NCBI RefSeq assembly: GCF_030248535.1
Contig: NZ_JAHGAJ010000041.1
Coordinates: 1-36,980 of the forward strand
Reading direction: 5' to 3'
Length of the DNA: 36,980 nucleotides
Source: Vibrio sp. D404a
GTDB taxonomy: Bacteria > Pseudomonadota > Gammaproteobacteria > Enterobacterales > Vibrionaceae
Shown here: positions 1 to 7,870 of the stretch, one piece after another
How the letters are laid out: every line of letters starts with the position of its first letter
Numbering within the stretch: position 1 is the first letter of the stretch
The notes under the pieces: generated by a model
Database searches by the model: none
What the model was told of the DNA's origin: nothing
The model's input: the letters and a program-made list of their open reading frames with translations, nothing else
Translations under genes and position numbers: made by a program

Positions 1-17
1 GCTTACTCGCTTACTCG

Positions 18-1229
18 CTATAGCATATCCACCGCTTTTTCAATCGCGGCAATTAGTATTTCAACATCATCGGTATTGTTATAGATACCAAACGAAATTC
101 GTACTGTTCCCTTAACGCCTAAAGCATCCATCAAAGGGTGGGCACAGTGGTGGCCTGCTCTTACCGCAATGCCTTGCTGATCCAATAACGTAGCAATATC
201 TTGGTGGTGCACTCCATCCATCAAAAAGGTCACTATACTTGAGTTTGGCTGATGACCAATCACTTCAATATCATCCAATCGTGAGAGAGCTCGATAGGTC
301 ATATCTACTAGGTGATGAATGTGAGCCTCAACCTCGGATTGCTCAAACTGGTTTAGCCATTGAATAGCAGTGTCCAATGCGATCGCACCTGCTACATTGG
401 GTGTTCCAGCTTCAAACTTTCCGGGTAGTGCAGAGTACGTCGTGCCCTCGAAAGAAACACGCTCGACCATCTTTCCGCCGCCATGCCAAGGGGGCATCGC
501 TTCGAGTAATGCTAATTTGCCGTAAAGCACGCCAACTCCAGCAGGAGCATAGAGTTTGTGGCCAGAGAATACGTAGAAATCAGCATCCATGTCAGCCACA
601 TTGACTGGCTCATGAACCACACCTTGTGCTCCATCTACCACAACAATAGCCCCGACGTTGTGTGTTTTTTCTATCACTTCTTCGATAGGCTGGCGCGTAC
701 CCGTGACATTAGTAACCTGTGCTAGTGCCACAATCTTGGTTTTTTCACTCAATAGCGAATCAAAAGCGGTTAAATCGAAGTGACACTCTTTGGTCATAGG
801 TACTTTGACGACCTTCGCTCCTGTTTGCTCAGCGACTATCTGCCAAGGAACTATGTTGGCGTGGTGCTCAAGCTCGCTCACTAAGATTTCATCACCAGAT
901 TGAAGTGTATTTCGAGCGTAGGTTTGAGCGATGAGGTTCAATGCTTCCGTCGCACCACGTGTCCAAATGATCTCTTTGCTTGAGCTTGCACCAATGAATG
1001 CAGCGACATTATCGCGAGCTGCTTCAAATTGGCTGGTGGCATGGGCTGTAAGGCTGTGACTACCACGGTGTACATTGGCATTTTGCTTAGAGTAATAGTC
1101 ACTGATCGCATCGATAACCACTTGTGGTTTTTGTGTAGTCGCCGCGCTATCTAAGTAAATCAGAGGCTGTTGATTGACTTGTTGAGTGAGCGCTGGAAAT
1201 TGATTGCGAATGTGCTGGATGTCTAGCAT
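18..1229 (-). CDS. csdA: Cysteine desulfurase, CsdA/SufS (class II) type
   Basis: A 403-residue PLP-dependent cysteine desulfurase that removes sulfur from L-cysteine as an enzyme-bound persulfide for Fe-S cluster or tRNA thiolation pathways in the cytoplasm. Visible features are the ELEHHANIVPW segment near residues 119-129, the PLP-binding lysine in FSGHKLYAP (K225), and the catalytic cysteine in RAGHHCAHP (C362). The short context around C362 fits the group II (SufS/CsdA) branch rather than IscS. It starts at an ATG. There is no sufBCD in the visible flank, so CsdA is preferred over SufS; a csdE partner would lie just left of the window and cannot be checked. The upstream neighbour panE ends about 100 bases away on the same strand, so it may share transcripts. 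Family is sure; the choice of csdA over sufS is inference. Confidence 0.85.
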   Translation of the reverse strand: MLDIQHIRNQFPALTQQVNQQPLIYLDSAATTQKPQVVIDAISDYYSKQNANVHRGSHSLTAHATSQFEAARDNVAAFIGASSSKEIIWTRGATEALNLIAQTYARNTLQSGDEILVSELEHHANIVPWQIVAEQTGAKVVKVPMTKECHFDLTAFDSLLSEKTKIVALAQVTNVTGTRQPIEEVIEKTHNVGAIVVVDGAQGVVHEPVNVADMDADFYVFSGHKLYAPAGVGVLYGKLALLEAMPPWHGGGKMVERVSFEGTTYSALPGKFEAGTPNVAGAIALDTAIQWLNQFEQSEVEAHIHHLVDMTYRALSRLDDIEVIGHQPNSSIVTFLMDGVHHQDIATLLDQQGIAVRAGHHCAHPLMDALGVKGTVRISFGIYNNTDDVEILIAAIEKAVDML

Positions 1230-1331
1230 CTAAGATTACCTAAGAGTTGATGTTCGAATAGGGCGCTTTATCGATAGCACCCCATTAATTGTATCGTGAG
1301 TTGTGCGGTCTTGGGGACAAATTATCTCTGT

Positions 1332-2219
1332 CTATTTATCCCATAAATCTTCTTGTTGTTTGACTCGGTTGAAAAGCGTTTGGTTGGCTGGCGTTGCGAT
1401 ACCATGTTTGCGAGCAGTATTGACTAGATGACCCGTAATAAAGTCGATCTCAGTTTTTCTCTGATAGAACATATCTTGCTTCATCGACGAGTTATTGGCT
1501 GCCGTAGCATGAATAACCTGCTCCACGATTGAACGAAGTGATTCAGTTGAGGTTTGTACGTTTTCTGCAACCATGACTTTAACCACCTCAGTTACGATCT
1601 CATTGATTACAGGTTGATACCTCTCTTCAGCAAGCTGTCCATTTTTAACCTGTTCCAGACCCGTTAACGGGTTTATCGCGCAATTTATTGCTAGCTTATT
1701 CCACAATGCCTGCAGGATATCGTCGTTCCAAATGACATCAGGGAGTGCGTGATTAAGCACATCAGTAAGAAAATTACACTGATTGCCTTTGCTGTTGTAG
1801 CCACCAAGTTGTGTATTCCCTTGCCCAGTATGGTGAACCTGATTTTGGGTACTCTTGTAAGCCGCTTGAGTCGTAGTGGCTAGCACTACAGGAAACGGTT
1901 CAATAGATGAGGCGATGTTATCGACTGCGCCCATGCCGTTATGCATGAACAACAAAATCGTGTCTTTATCTAGATTGGGAATCAGTGGTTGGATAGCTTG
2001 CTCAACTTGCCAAGCTTTGACTGTCACTAAAACAAGGTCGCTCTTTGATAGCTTACTTAGATCGTTATTGCTGAACTCGATTTCTGATTCTGTATCGATA
2101 GCAATAGGGTAGATAGCATGAGTCGAACGACTCCATAGCGAGACATTATGCCCAGCTTGGTGAAGTTTGATTGCCCATAAGGATCCTACGGCACCGGGAC
2201 CAACAACAGTAATATTCAC
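1332..2219 (-). CDS. panE: 2-dehydropantoate 2-reductase
   Basis: A 295-residue ketopantoate reductase, which uses NADPH to reduce 2-dehydropantoate to pantoate in pantothenate/CoA synthesis. The N-terminus shows a Rossmann GxGxxG motif (G7, G9, G12). A central LWNKLAINCAINPLTG block holds the expected catalytic lysine (K175) and substrate-contacting asparagines (N179, N183). Length matches the family (about 290-310). The start is a GTG, with an AGG-containing ribosome-binding site about eight bases upstream. It is the only pantothenate gene here and looks monocistronic or loosely coupled to the desulfurase downstream. The upstream ompK unit ends in a strong terminator, so panE needs its own promoter in the roughly 55 bases between that hairpin and its start or within the hairpin region. 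Confidence 0.88.
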   Translation of the reverse strand: MNITVVGPGAVGSLWAIKLHQAGHNVSLWSRSTHAIYPIAIDTESEIEFSNNDLSKLSKSDLVLVTVKAWQVEQAIQPLIPNLDKDTILLFMHNGMGAVDNIASSIEPFPVVLATTTQAAYKSTQNQVHHTGQGNTQLGGYNSKGNQCNFLTDVLNHALPDVIWNDDILQALWNKLAINCAINPLTGLEQVKNGQLAEERYQPVINEIVTEVVKVMVAENVQTSTESLRSIVEQVIHATAANNSSMKQDMFYQRKTEIDFITGHLVNTARKHGIATPANQTLFNRVKQQEDLWDK

Positions 2220-2274
2220 AGCACTGACCTGTTTTAACTAGAGGGTTAAAGGATAGCGAGGCAATATATGAAAG

Positions 2275-2305
2275 CAATAAAAAATGGCACCCGAGGGTGC
2301 CATTT
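2275..2305 (-). terminator. Intrinsic terminator of ompK
   Basis: An 11-bp perfect stem (AAATGGCACCC with GGGTGCCATTT, two-base centre in the plus-strand drawing) is followed on the minus strand by a T-rich run and TTATTG. It lies 24 bases past the ompK stop codon. Confidence 0.88.
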
Positions 2306-2328
2306 AGGAAACTTTCTTAAAGTTCTGA

Positions 2329-3165
2329 TTAGAACTTGTAAGTAACTGCTACGTAGTGACCAAAGCCAGTAGTTTTACCTGCTAAGCCATCATCTTTAAG
2401 GCCGTATACATCTTTGTAGCCTTTAAGACCGTAACCTACAGCAAAACGATCGCTGTGCCAGTACAGACCGTTAAACATTGCACCACCGTTAGAAGTGTTT
2501 AGTGCTTTGTTGTCATCGTCCATGCCGAATTGGTAATCAATGTAACCTTGGTAAGAGATGAATGAACCGTTCTCGAAGAAGTAGAAAGGTTTGAACCAGT
2601 TCGTCGAGATTTGGAAGCCATTCCAATCTTTTTTGTTTGAGTCGTATGTGCTGTATAGGTTTAGGCCAACTTTACCAAACCAAGGAACCATTACATCAGA
2701 ACCTAGACCAATTTTTTGTGTGTTTGTTGTTTCGCTTGGTACACATGTTGATTGATCTGGAGTGCAGTTTGTTGCACCGCCGCCGCCCCATTCAATAAGA
2801 GACGCAACGTAAAGTTCTTGGACAGGACCAAAAGATAGGTCTTTACCTGTAACAGCATCTAGAGACATACGAGGTGCGAACTTCATGAAGATTTTTTCTG
2901 CCCCGTCTTTGTCACTGCCAGGGTCTGAAGCTAGATTGAAAACATCAACGTAGCCGTATAGATCGAAGATACCAGAGCGGCCGCCGAATTCCATTTCTAA
3001 GTAATCATGAGTAGATTCACCTGGAAGCTCATCGACAGCAGCCATTAGGTTAAATTGCATCCACTTGTAGTCATTTTTGTGGATGTCGCCATCTGAGTAG
3101 TCTGCAGCCATCGCTGGTGCTGCTGTTGCAGCTAGTAGACCAAGAGTTAGAAGTGATTTACGCAT
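2329..3165 (-). CDS. ompK: Outer-membrane nucleoside channel of the Tsx family, OmpK
   Basis: A 278-residue outer-membrane beta-barrel. It has a signal peptide (about residues 1-20, ending APAMA) and closes with YVAVTYKF, a C-terminal phenylalanine typical of barrels recognised by BAM. From memory the sequence closely matches Vibrio OmpK (segments DYLEMEFGGRSGIFDLYGYV, WNGFQISTNWFKPFYFFENG), a Tsx relative known as the receptor of vibriophage KVP40. The expected role is nucleoside uptake across the outer membrane. Residues about 126-150 form a variable stretch with two cysteines (C134, C141), probably a surface loop. It is a single-gene unit with its own terminator; a CRP-like site lies about 130 bases upstream, in line with CRP/CytR control of tsx in enterics. 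Confidence 0.92.
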   Translation of the reverse strand: MRKSLLTLGLLAATAAPAMAADYSDGDIHKNDYKWMQFNLMAAVDELPGESTHDYLEMEFGGRSGIFDLYGYVDVFNLASDPGSDKDGAEKIFMKFAPRMSLDAVTGKDLSFGPVQELYVASLIEWGGGGATNCTPDQSTCVPSETTNTQKIGLGSDVMVPWFGKVGLNLYSTYDSNKKDWNGFQISTNWFKPFYFFENGSFISYQGYIDYQFGMDDDNKALNTSNGGAMFNGLYWHSDRFAVGYGLKGYKDVYGLKDDGLAGKTTGFGHYVAVTYKF

Positions 3166-3236
3166 AAGGGAACTCTCTCTGTTATAAATAGGTAACTCGC
3201 TAATCCATGCGTGTTAGTGATGTCCGAATGCCGAGC

Positions 3237-3265
3237 ATAATAGCGATTTTGCTCTCAATTAAAAG
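3237..3265 (-). promoter_or_regulatory. Candidate ompK promoter
   Basis: Read on the minus strand, a TATTAT -10 element (3242 to 3237) is preceded after 16 bases by a poor -35 (TTTTAA). A weak -35 fits an activator-dependent promoter. The predicted transcript would start near 3230, giving a 5' leader of about 65 bases. Assigned by eye only. Confidence 0.4.
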
Positions 3266-3291
3266 TGAGAAAGTGTGCAAACTTAAAATAA

Positions 3292-3313
3292 TATAGTGAC
3301 TTTGATCACACAA
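3292..3313 (-). promoter_or_regulatory. CRP-like binding site upstream of ompK
   Basis: The core AGTGA-N6-TCACA (3295-3310) matches the CRP consensus TGTGA-N6-TCACA at nine of ten core bases. Its centre lies about 72 bases upstream of the predicted ompK transcription start, a helical position that class I CRP activation can use. The binding is inferred. Confidence 0.6.
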
Positions 3314-3556
3314 ATGATCTAAATGAGGGAACTTTAAGGGTGTAGTGCAACTGGATGTATTTAAAAATCTATTGATTTAGCGATTGCTGCCTATTTTATA
3401 GATGAATTGAATATTTGATGTACGAAGCAAACGTTTTTGCAAGATAAGGTGATCTTTGTTGCACTATCAACAGGAATTGGATTTATGAAGTTGACACTCA
3501 AAATTTGAAGATTTTGAGGAAATTTTTAATTTATTTGTCATACATATTGTGTGAGG
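3314..3556. other. AT-rich intergenic stretch between ompK and ampG
   Basis: This is the remainder of a 434-base gap between two minus-strand genes. I see no open reading frame with a ribosome-binding site. The only notable items are a LacI/PurR-type palindrome at 3425-3440 and runs of A and T. It could hold distal ompK regulatory sites or an unrecognised small RNA; nothing in it proves either. Confidence 0.5.
3425..3440. promoter_or_regulatory. PurR/LacI-family-like operator palindrome
   Basis: AAGCAAACGTTTTTGC matches the PurR operator consensus (ACGCAAACGTTTGCGT) at 12 of 16 positions, including the central CG step. It lies about 260 bases upstream of the ompK start, on the side away from the gene. 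A nucleoside channel is a plausible target for PurR or CytR, but the distance is large. Confidence 0.4.
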
Positions 3557-3589
3557 GGAAAATAAAAAGAGAGCTGTTTGGCTCTCTTT
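3557..3589 (-). terminator. Intrinsic terminator of ampG
   Basis: A nine-base-pair stem (AAAGAGAGC with GCTCTCTTT, six-base loop) is followed on the minus strand by TTTATTTTCC. It starts 11 bases past the ampG stop. Confidence 0.88.
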
Positions 3590-3599
3590 GAATGGATGA

Positions 3600-4955
3600 C
3601 TATTTTTGGTGACGTGCTTCTTCTAATAATCGAGCGAAGAAATGCCTCAAAGAGTAGAGCATGATCAAGCTCGGTACGACCATGAGTGCGGTTATAATGA
3701 AAAACAGCGACCAGTCATTGAGGTAATCAACCAATTCACCACTAAATGAAGCCAATGTTGTGCGGCCAAAGTTACCGAGGGATGCGAGTAGTGCATACTG
3801 TGTGGCAGAGAAGGCTTGTCCAGTTAATAGTGTTAAGAAGGAGACAAACGCTACGGTAGAGAACGCGGTTGTAAAGTTGTCAACGATAATAGTGGCAAGG
3901 AATAAGGTTTCACTTGGACCAGTTTTAGCTATCCATGCAAACATCAGGTTACTGCCTGCCATGGCGATACCGCCAATCATCAAGCCACGCACGATGCCAA
4001 ACTTCACATTGAACACACTGCCTAATAAAGTGAAGAAAATAGTCGCGCCCCAACCGATCAACTTAGAGTAATGACCAATCTGCTCATTACTAAAGCCGAT
4101 CTCTTTGTAGAAGGTGATCGACATTCTTCCTAAGAAGGCTTCACCAATCTTAAACAAGAACACAAACAGCAGCAGGGTAATTGCAACTTGGACGCCATTG
4201 CGTTTGAAGAAGTCATAGAATGGTTCGATAACGGTTACCGTAAACCAAGCGACTATCTTAGAGTCGACCACTTTGCTGTGTCGTTGTTGTGCCTGTTGTT
4301 GGAGACGTTCACGTTCTGTTTTGGGTTCTCCGACAAATAGCGTGAACAGCATGAGAACCACAACCACTCCGGCCATTCCATAGTAAACACCGTTCCATCC
4401 GATGGCATCAGCGTTGATGAATGCGAGATACCCCGGTAAGGAATACCCGGTCCACCATCCAACTACCGCCATTGCGGAAGCTTGCGGAAGTTTCGATGCT
4501 TCAGATTTAGGGAAGGTATCAATACGAAATGCATCAATCGCAATATCTTGCGTGGCTGAAGCAATAGCAATCGCGAGCGCCAACATTGAAGTAAACGCCA
4601 AATTTTCCGCGGGGTTAACGCCTGCGATGAATAAGGTGCCGATTAAAACAATGGTTTGGCAGAAAAAGATCCAACTGCGTCGCTGCCCGAGTATCGCATG
4701 AAGCACTGGCAGTTTGACTCGGTCTACCAATGGCGCCCATAGAAAGTTAATCGCGTAAACAGCGAAGACACTGCCGAAATAACCAATGGCAGCACGGGTG
4801 AGTCCTGCATCTTTCAGCCAGCCAGACATATTGGAGCCAATAAGTACCCAAGGGAAACCGCTGGAACAACCCAACATAAAGACCCAAAGTAGACGCTTGT
4901 CTAAATAACTACGGAGGGTTTGCGTCCATGAGAGAGTGGAAGAGCCTGATGACAT
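3600..4955 (-). CDS. ampG: AmpG-type muropeptide permease (MFS)
   Basis: A 451-residue inner-membrane transporter with about 12 hydrophobic segments. AmpG imports GlcNAc-1,6-anhydro-MurNAc peptides released during wall turnover, feeding recycling and, in species with ampC/ampR, beta-lactamase induction. Recognisable AmpG-like stretches are the N-terminal WVFMLGCSSGFPWVLIG, the TM2-3 FLWAPLVDR segment, and ATQDIAIDAFRID. A charged cytoplasmic loop (about residues 210-235) separates the two halves. A ribosome-binding site AAGGAC precedes the ATG. Oddly, the terminator of the cyclophilin gene ends only about 20 bases upstream, leaving no room for a promoter after it, so expression must come from read-through or from a promoter inside the neighbouring gene. 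Confidence 0.9.
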   Translation of the reverse strand: MSSGSSTLSWTQTLRSYLDKRLLWVFMLGCSSGFPWVLIGSNMSGWLKDAGLTRAAIGYFGSVFAVYAINFLWAPLVDRVKLPVLHAILGQRRSWIFFCQTIVLIGTLFIAGVNPAENLAFTSMLALAIAIASATQDIAIDAFRIDTFPKSEASKLPQASAMAVVGWWTGYSLPGYLAFINADAIGWNGVYYGMAGVVVVLMLFTLFVGEPKTERERLQQQAQQRHSKVVDSKIVAWFTVTVIEPFYDFFKRNGVQVAITLLLFVFLFKIGEAFLGRMSITFYKEIGFSNEQIGHYSKLIGWGATIFFTLLGSVFNVKFGIVRGLMIGGIAMAGSNLMFAWIAKTGPSETLFLATIIVDNFTTAFSTVAFVSFLTLLTGQAFSATQYALLASLGNFGRTTLASFSGELVDYLNDWSLFFIITALMVVPSLIMLYSLRHFFARLLEEARHQK

Positions 4956-4968
4956 AGGGCGTCCTTGT

Positions 4969-5000
4969 ATAGAAAAACGCCCTTAATGAGTTAAGGGCGT
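4969..5000 (-). terminator. Intrinsic terminator between the cyclophilin gene and ampG
   Basis: A perfect ten-base-pair stem (ACGCCCTTAA with TTAAGGGCGT, loop TGAG) is followed on the minus strand by TTTTCTATAC. It lies 10 bases after the cyclophilin stop and about 20 bases before the ampG start. Confidence 0.88.
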
Positions 5001-5009
5001 GAGAGGAGG

Positions 5010-5558
5010 TTACTTAATAACTTTGACGCTAGTGATAACGATAGGGTCTACAGGAATATCAGACATGCGGCCCATTCGCTTCGTCGGGATAGTCGCCATC
5101 TTCTGAACGACATCGAAACCTTCCGTAACTTCACCAAATACTGCATAGCCCGGGTTACCCGCACCTGCGTTTAGGAAAGTGTTATCAGAATAGTTGATGA
5201 AGAACTGGCGAGTTGCAGAGTGTGGCGCATTGGTACGTGCCATTGCAATCGTCGCTGTTTTATTCTGAAGGCCATTGCTGCCTTCATTTTTGATTGGCGC
5301 ATAAGTTGGTAGGCGGTTCATCTCTTCGTCAAAGCCGCCACCTTGTGCCATAAAGCCTGGGATCACGCGGTGAAATTGACTGCCCACGTAACTGCCGTCT
5401 TCAACATACTTTAAGAAATTCTCAGAGCTGATTGGCGCTTTTTCTTCGTTGAGTTCGATGGTGAAATTACCGAGTGTAGTTTCGACAGCAACTTTAGGAC
5501 CAGCCCAAACGCTCGCACTAAGCATTGCTAAGGTAATAGAAGTTAGAATGCGACCCAT
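5010..5558 (-). CDS. Secreted peptidyl-prolyl cis-trans isomerase, cyclophilin family
   Basis: A 182-residue cyclophilin with an N-terminal signal peptide (cleavage likely after A19, SVWA-GP), so it should work in the periplasm like E. coli PpiA. It speeds the cis-trans isomerisation of X-Pro bonds during folding. The active-site block FHRVIPGFMAQGG carries the conserved arginine, and a second conserved segment reads RTNAPHSATRQFFIN. The ATG overlaps the yajG stop by one base (TAATG), which implies translational coupling. A terminator follows directly. The gene is named ppiA or ppiB-like in different annotations; the signal peptide supports a PpiA-like role. Confidence 0.9.
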   Translation of the reverse strand: MGRILTSITLAMLSASVWAGPKVAVETTLGNFTIELNEEKAPISSENFLKYVEDGSYVGSQFHRVIPGFMAQGGGFDEEMNRLPTYAPIKNEGSNGLQNKTATIAMARTNAPHSATRQFFINYSDNTFLNAGAGNPGYAVFGEVTEGFDVVQKMATIPTKRMGRMSDIPVDPIVITSVKVIK

Positions 5559-6127
5559 TAGAAACGATCCTTCATGTAAGTTTGCAGCTCTTGGTCATTA
5601 GCGATTTCGGTCAAAACAAGATTGATGACATCGTTGAGTACCAGTGCAATATCATTGTTAGATGCGCTTAGGGCACCAGTGCGAACCGCAGTACCGTTGA
5701 AGGTTTTAACAAGTTTACCTTCAGGTGTTTCAGCCGTTACTTCAAGCGTCACTTTGCCATCCATCTGGTTTTCCATGATGGTGTGTTTTACCGTCACTAA
5801 CGCTTCTTGAATTTCTAACACGACAGAGTTTTCGCTATTTACACTCGCGCGGAAACCTTGAGACTCTAGCTGCTGTGCTAGTGCATTCTCTAATGAAATG
5901 CGCATGTTCTGTTTAGCGTGAATCGGTTGAATGTTAGAACGGCCGCTATCTACGAGTGCGACGTATTGTGCCGCGCGTACATCTTTACTGCTCAGGGTGT
6001 ACGTTTTACCTTGTACTAGGTTGCTATTACTGAGAGAAGCTTCAGGAGCGAGGTTGATCTGCTCTTGTTGAGGCGCGGAACAGGCCGTCAGTGCCATAAT
6101 AGAAGCCGCTAAAATCAGTTTTTTCAT
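5558..6127 (-). CDS. yajG: YajG-family lipoprotein
   Basis: A 189-residue lipoprotein counted from the ATG at 6127, chosen because AAAGGA lies upstream and a lipoprotein signal starts here (MKKLILAASIMALTAC, lipid-carrying cysteine C16). A longer frame extends 22 codons upstream but has no signal logic. The rest (LSSKDVRAAQYVALVDSG, NALAQQLESQGF, VTLEVTAETPEGKLVKTFNG) resembles YajG, an outer-membrane lipoprotein of unknown function. In E. coli yajG lies next to ampG, so the gene pair is conserved here with the cyclophilin gene between them. That context hints at a wall or envelope role, but no function is demonstrated. Confidence 0.82.
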   Translation of the reverse strand: MKKLILAASIMALTACSAPQQEQINLAPEASLSNSNLVQGKTYTLSSKDVRAAQYVALVDSGRSNIQPIHAKQNMRISLENALAQQLESQGFRASVNSENSVVLEIQEALVTVKHTIMENQMDGKVTLEVTAETPEGKLVKTFNGTAVRTGALSASNNDIALVLNDVINLVLTEIANDQELQTYMKDRF

Positions 6128-6193
6128 TCCTATATCCTTTCTAAATCCACACGAGACGCACGGCACTTTCACTCCGCACGCGCAATACCGCAA

Positions 6194-7345
6194 TTACTTA
6201 TTAAAGTTAGCGGGTTCTCTTGTTGCTTGTAATATCTCAAATTTTTGGTTCAATTCAAGCGTTTCGACGTTTGCTTGGCCAAATAATCGCGCTAACTTTA
6301 CATCGTATCCGAGGTGTCGGTTGCCAATAACAATTAATTTGCCCCCATTGCTCAGAACATGCTTTGCATCACAGAACATCTGCCATGCGATATGATCGGT
6401 GATCGCTTGCTGCTGATGGAAAGGAGGATTACACATCACCAAGTAGGTGCTGTTCTTCTTAAATCCATCTAAACAGTTATTGGCGATAAACTGGAAGTTG
6501 CCTTCATCGCCAATGTTGTCCTTGATATTTTGTTTGGCAGACTCAACCGCCATAAAGCTCTCGTCAACACAGGTAATGCGAGCCTGTGGGTTCAATTGAG
6601 CGGCTTTCACACTCAAGACACCGTTGCCACAGCCGAGATCGATAATGTGGCGAAGCTCCGGATCTTGCGGGATGTGCTCAAGCATATAGCGAGCGCCCTG
6701 ATCGAGTGCTTCCCCTGAGTAAACATTCGGTAAATTTTTCAGGCGGATATCTTCACCATCCACATCCCACTCAACGAAGGGGTCAACCTTGTGAATAGGC
6801 TGGCAGTTTGGTGATGAGAATACCAAGCGGTGTTTTTTCTTCGCCAGAGAGGTTTTGGTTTCACCAAGGTATTTTTCAAACAGATTCAACGTTGAGGTGT
6901 GGATCTCTTTGACCTTGTTGACACCAATCACTTGGCATCCTTCAGGAAGAGCTTGGCGCAATTGGCTCAATTGCCAAACGAGATGACGATTAGTCTTTGG
7001 CAGTTGCATCAAAACCAAGTCGATACCCGCTGGAATATCATCCATGGTATTCAGGAATTGAACGCGATTACACTGGTTGCGTTGTAGGTTTTTGAGTGCA
7101 CCACGGTGAGAGATAAAAGAATCGCTCATCATGGTCACGTCATGATCTTGCGAGAACCAAGCAGAGAGTGCGCCGAAGTGATCATTGAGGATCAGAATAT
7201 GCTTGCCCGGTTCAAGGTTCATCTCTTCGAGATGATTAATAATGTATTCGTCACCAGCATCCCACGCCTGTAGGGTTTCACTAGAACGTTTAGGGAAACG
7301 ATGTAGAGTCAGGGTTCTATCGTGTAGGGTAAGTTCGGTTTTCAT
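6194..7345 (-). CDS. rlmG: 23S rRNA (guanine-1835-N2) methyltransferase RlmG
   Basis: A 383-residue SAM-dependent methyltransferase that modifies G1835 of 23S rRNA. The C-terminal half carries the SAM-binding motif IIDLGCGNGVLSV and the CNPPFH catalytic motif of N2-guanine methyltransferases. The N-terminal half is the inactive methyltransferase-like domain seen in the RlmG/RsmC family. The start at 7345 (MKTELTLHDR) is preferred over an upstream in-frame codon because it matches the family's N-terminus and length (about 380). It diverges from bolA across about 170 bases. The gene ends 66 bases before yajG without an obvious terminator, so it may be co-transcribed with yajG and the cyclophilin gene. 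Confidence 0.9.
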   Translation of the reverse strand: MKTELTLHDRTLTLHRFPKRSSETLQAWDAGDEYIINHLEEMNLEPGKHILILNDHFGALSAWFSQDHDVTMMSDSFISHRGALKNLQRNQCNRVQFLNTMDDIPAGIDLVLMQLPKTNRHLVWQLSQLRQALPEGCQVIGVNKVKEIHTSTLNLFEKYLGETKTSLAKKKHRLVFSSPNCQPIHKVDPFVEWDVDGEDIRLKNLPNVYSGEALDQGARYMLEHIPQDPELRHIIDLGCGNGVLSVKAAQLNPQARITCVDESFMAVESAKQNIKDNIGDEGNFQFIANNCLDGFKKNSTYLVMCNPPFHQQQAITDHIAWQMFCDAKHVLSNGGKLIVIGNRHLGYDVKLARLFGQANVETLELNQKFEILQATREPANFNK

Positions 7346-7448
7346 ACTTAGATACTTATGTGAGAAATAACTGCGATATTCTCTCAAAAGCAGACCAAAC
7401 AAGATAGAAAAAACTCTACATTCCTTTATGAGTCATGTATTAAAGAGC

Positions 7449-7477
7449 CAGACAGTAACCCGCTTTGGGTTTATACT
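7449..7477 (+). promoter_or_regulatory. Candidate bolA promoter
   Basis: A CAGACA -35 (7449-7454), a 17-base spacer and a TATACT -10 (7472-7477) precede bolA by about 40 bases. The match to the sigma-70 consensus is moderate and assigned by eye. Confidence 0.45.
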
Positions 7478-7518
7478 GGTTTGATAGTGAATGATAAGAG
7501 TTCGATAAAGGAATCATG

Positions 7519-7830
7519 ATGATCCAAGAAGCCATTGAAACGAAGCTGCACAATGAGTTTGAGCCGACCCATCTCAACGTCGTGAATGAAAGCTACATGC
7601 ACAATGTACCGGCAGGTTCTGAAAGCCATTTTAAGGTAGTGGTTGTGAGTGATGCATTTGAAGGCTTACGCTTAATTGCTCGCCACCGAGCAGTCAACCA
7701 GGTTCTTGCTGAAGAACTGGCCAATCATATCCATGCGCTCTCTATTCATACTTATACAAAAGATGAATGGCAGAAGCAGTTTGATAGTGTGCCTGATAGC
7801 CCCATGTGCATGGGCGGCAGCAAGTCCTAA
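7519..7830 (+). CDS. bolA: BolA family protein
   Basis: A 103-residue BolA protein counted from the second of two adjacent ATG codons. This one sits six bases after AAGGA and matches the E. coli N-terminus (MIxExIExKL). The core SYMHNVPAGSESHFKVVVVSDAFEGLRLIARHR is diagnostic. In enterics BolA affects cell shape and envelope genes (including dacA) and pairs with monothiol glutaredoxins through a shared Fe-S cluster. It stands alone, with its own candidate promoter and a strong terminator directly after the stop. Its usual neighbour tig-clpPX is not seen here. The other ATG at 7516 would add one methionine. Confidence 0.93.
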   Translation: MIQEAIETKLHNEFEPTHLNVVNESYMHNVPAGSESHFKVVVVSDAFEGLRLIARHRAVNQVLAEELANHIHALSIHTYTKDEWQKQFDSVPDSPMCMGGSKS

Positions 7831-7845
7831 ACAGACCTAAATTAG

Positions 7846-7870
7846 AAAGGCGGCGCTGGCCGCCTTTTTT
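7846..7870 (+). terminator. Intrinsic terminator of bolA
   Basis: A nine-base-pair stem (AAAGGCGGC with GCCGCCTTT, loop GCTG) merges into a T run. It lies 16 bases past the bolA stop. Confidence 0.92.

Noticed and set aside
1..18. Two adjacent 9-base copies (GCTTACTCG, then GCTTACTCGC) just after csdA
   Set aside because: The repeat is short and runs off the window edge, so its extent cannot be judged.
3250..3285. A second CRP-like site near the ompK promoter (AGTGA with GTGCA)
   Set aside because: The right half-site matches only two of five bases.
5558..6193. A longer YajG start 22 codons upstream
   Set aside because: The extension lacks a ribosome-binding site and would put residues before an otherwise perfect lipoprotein signal.
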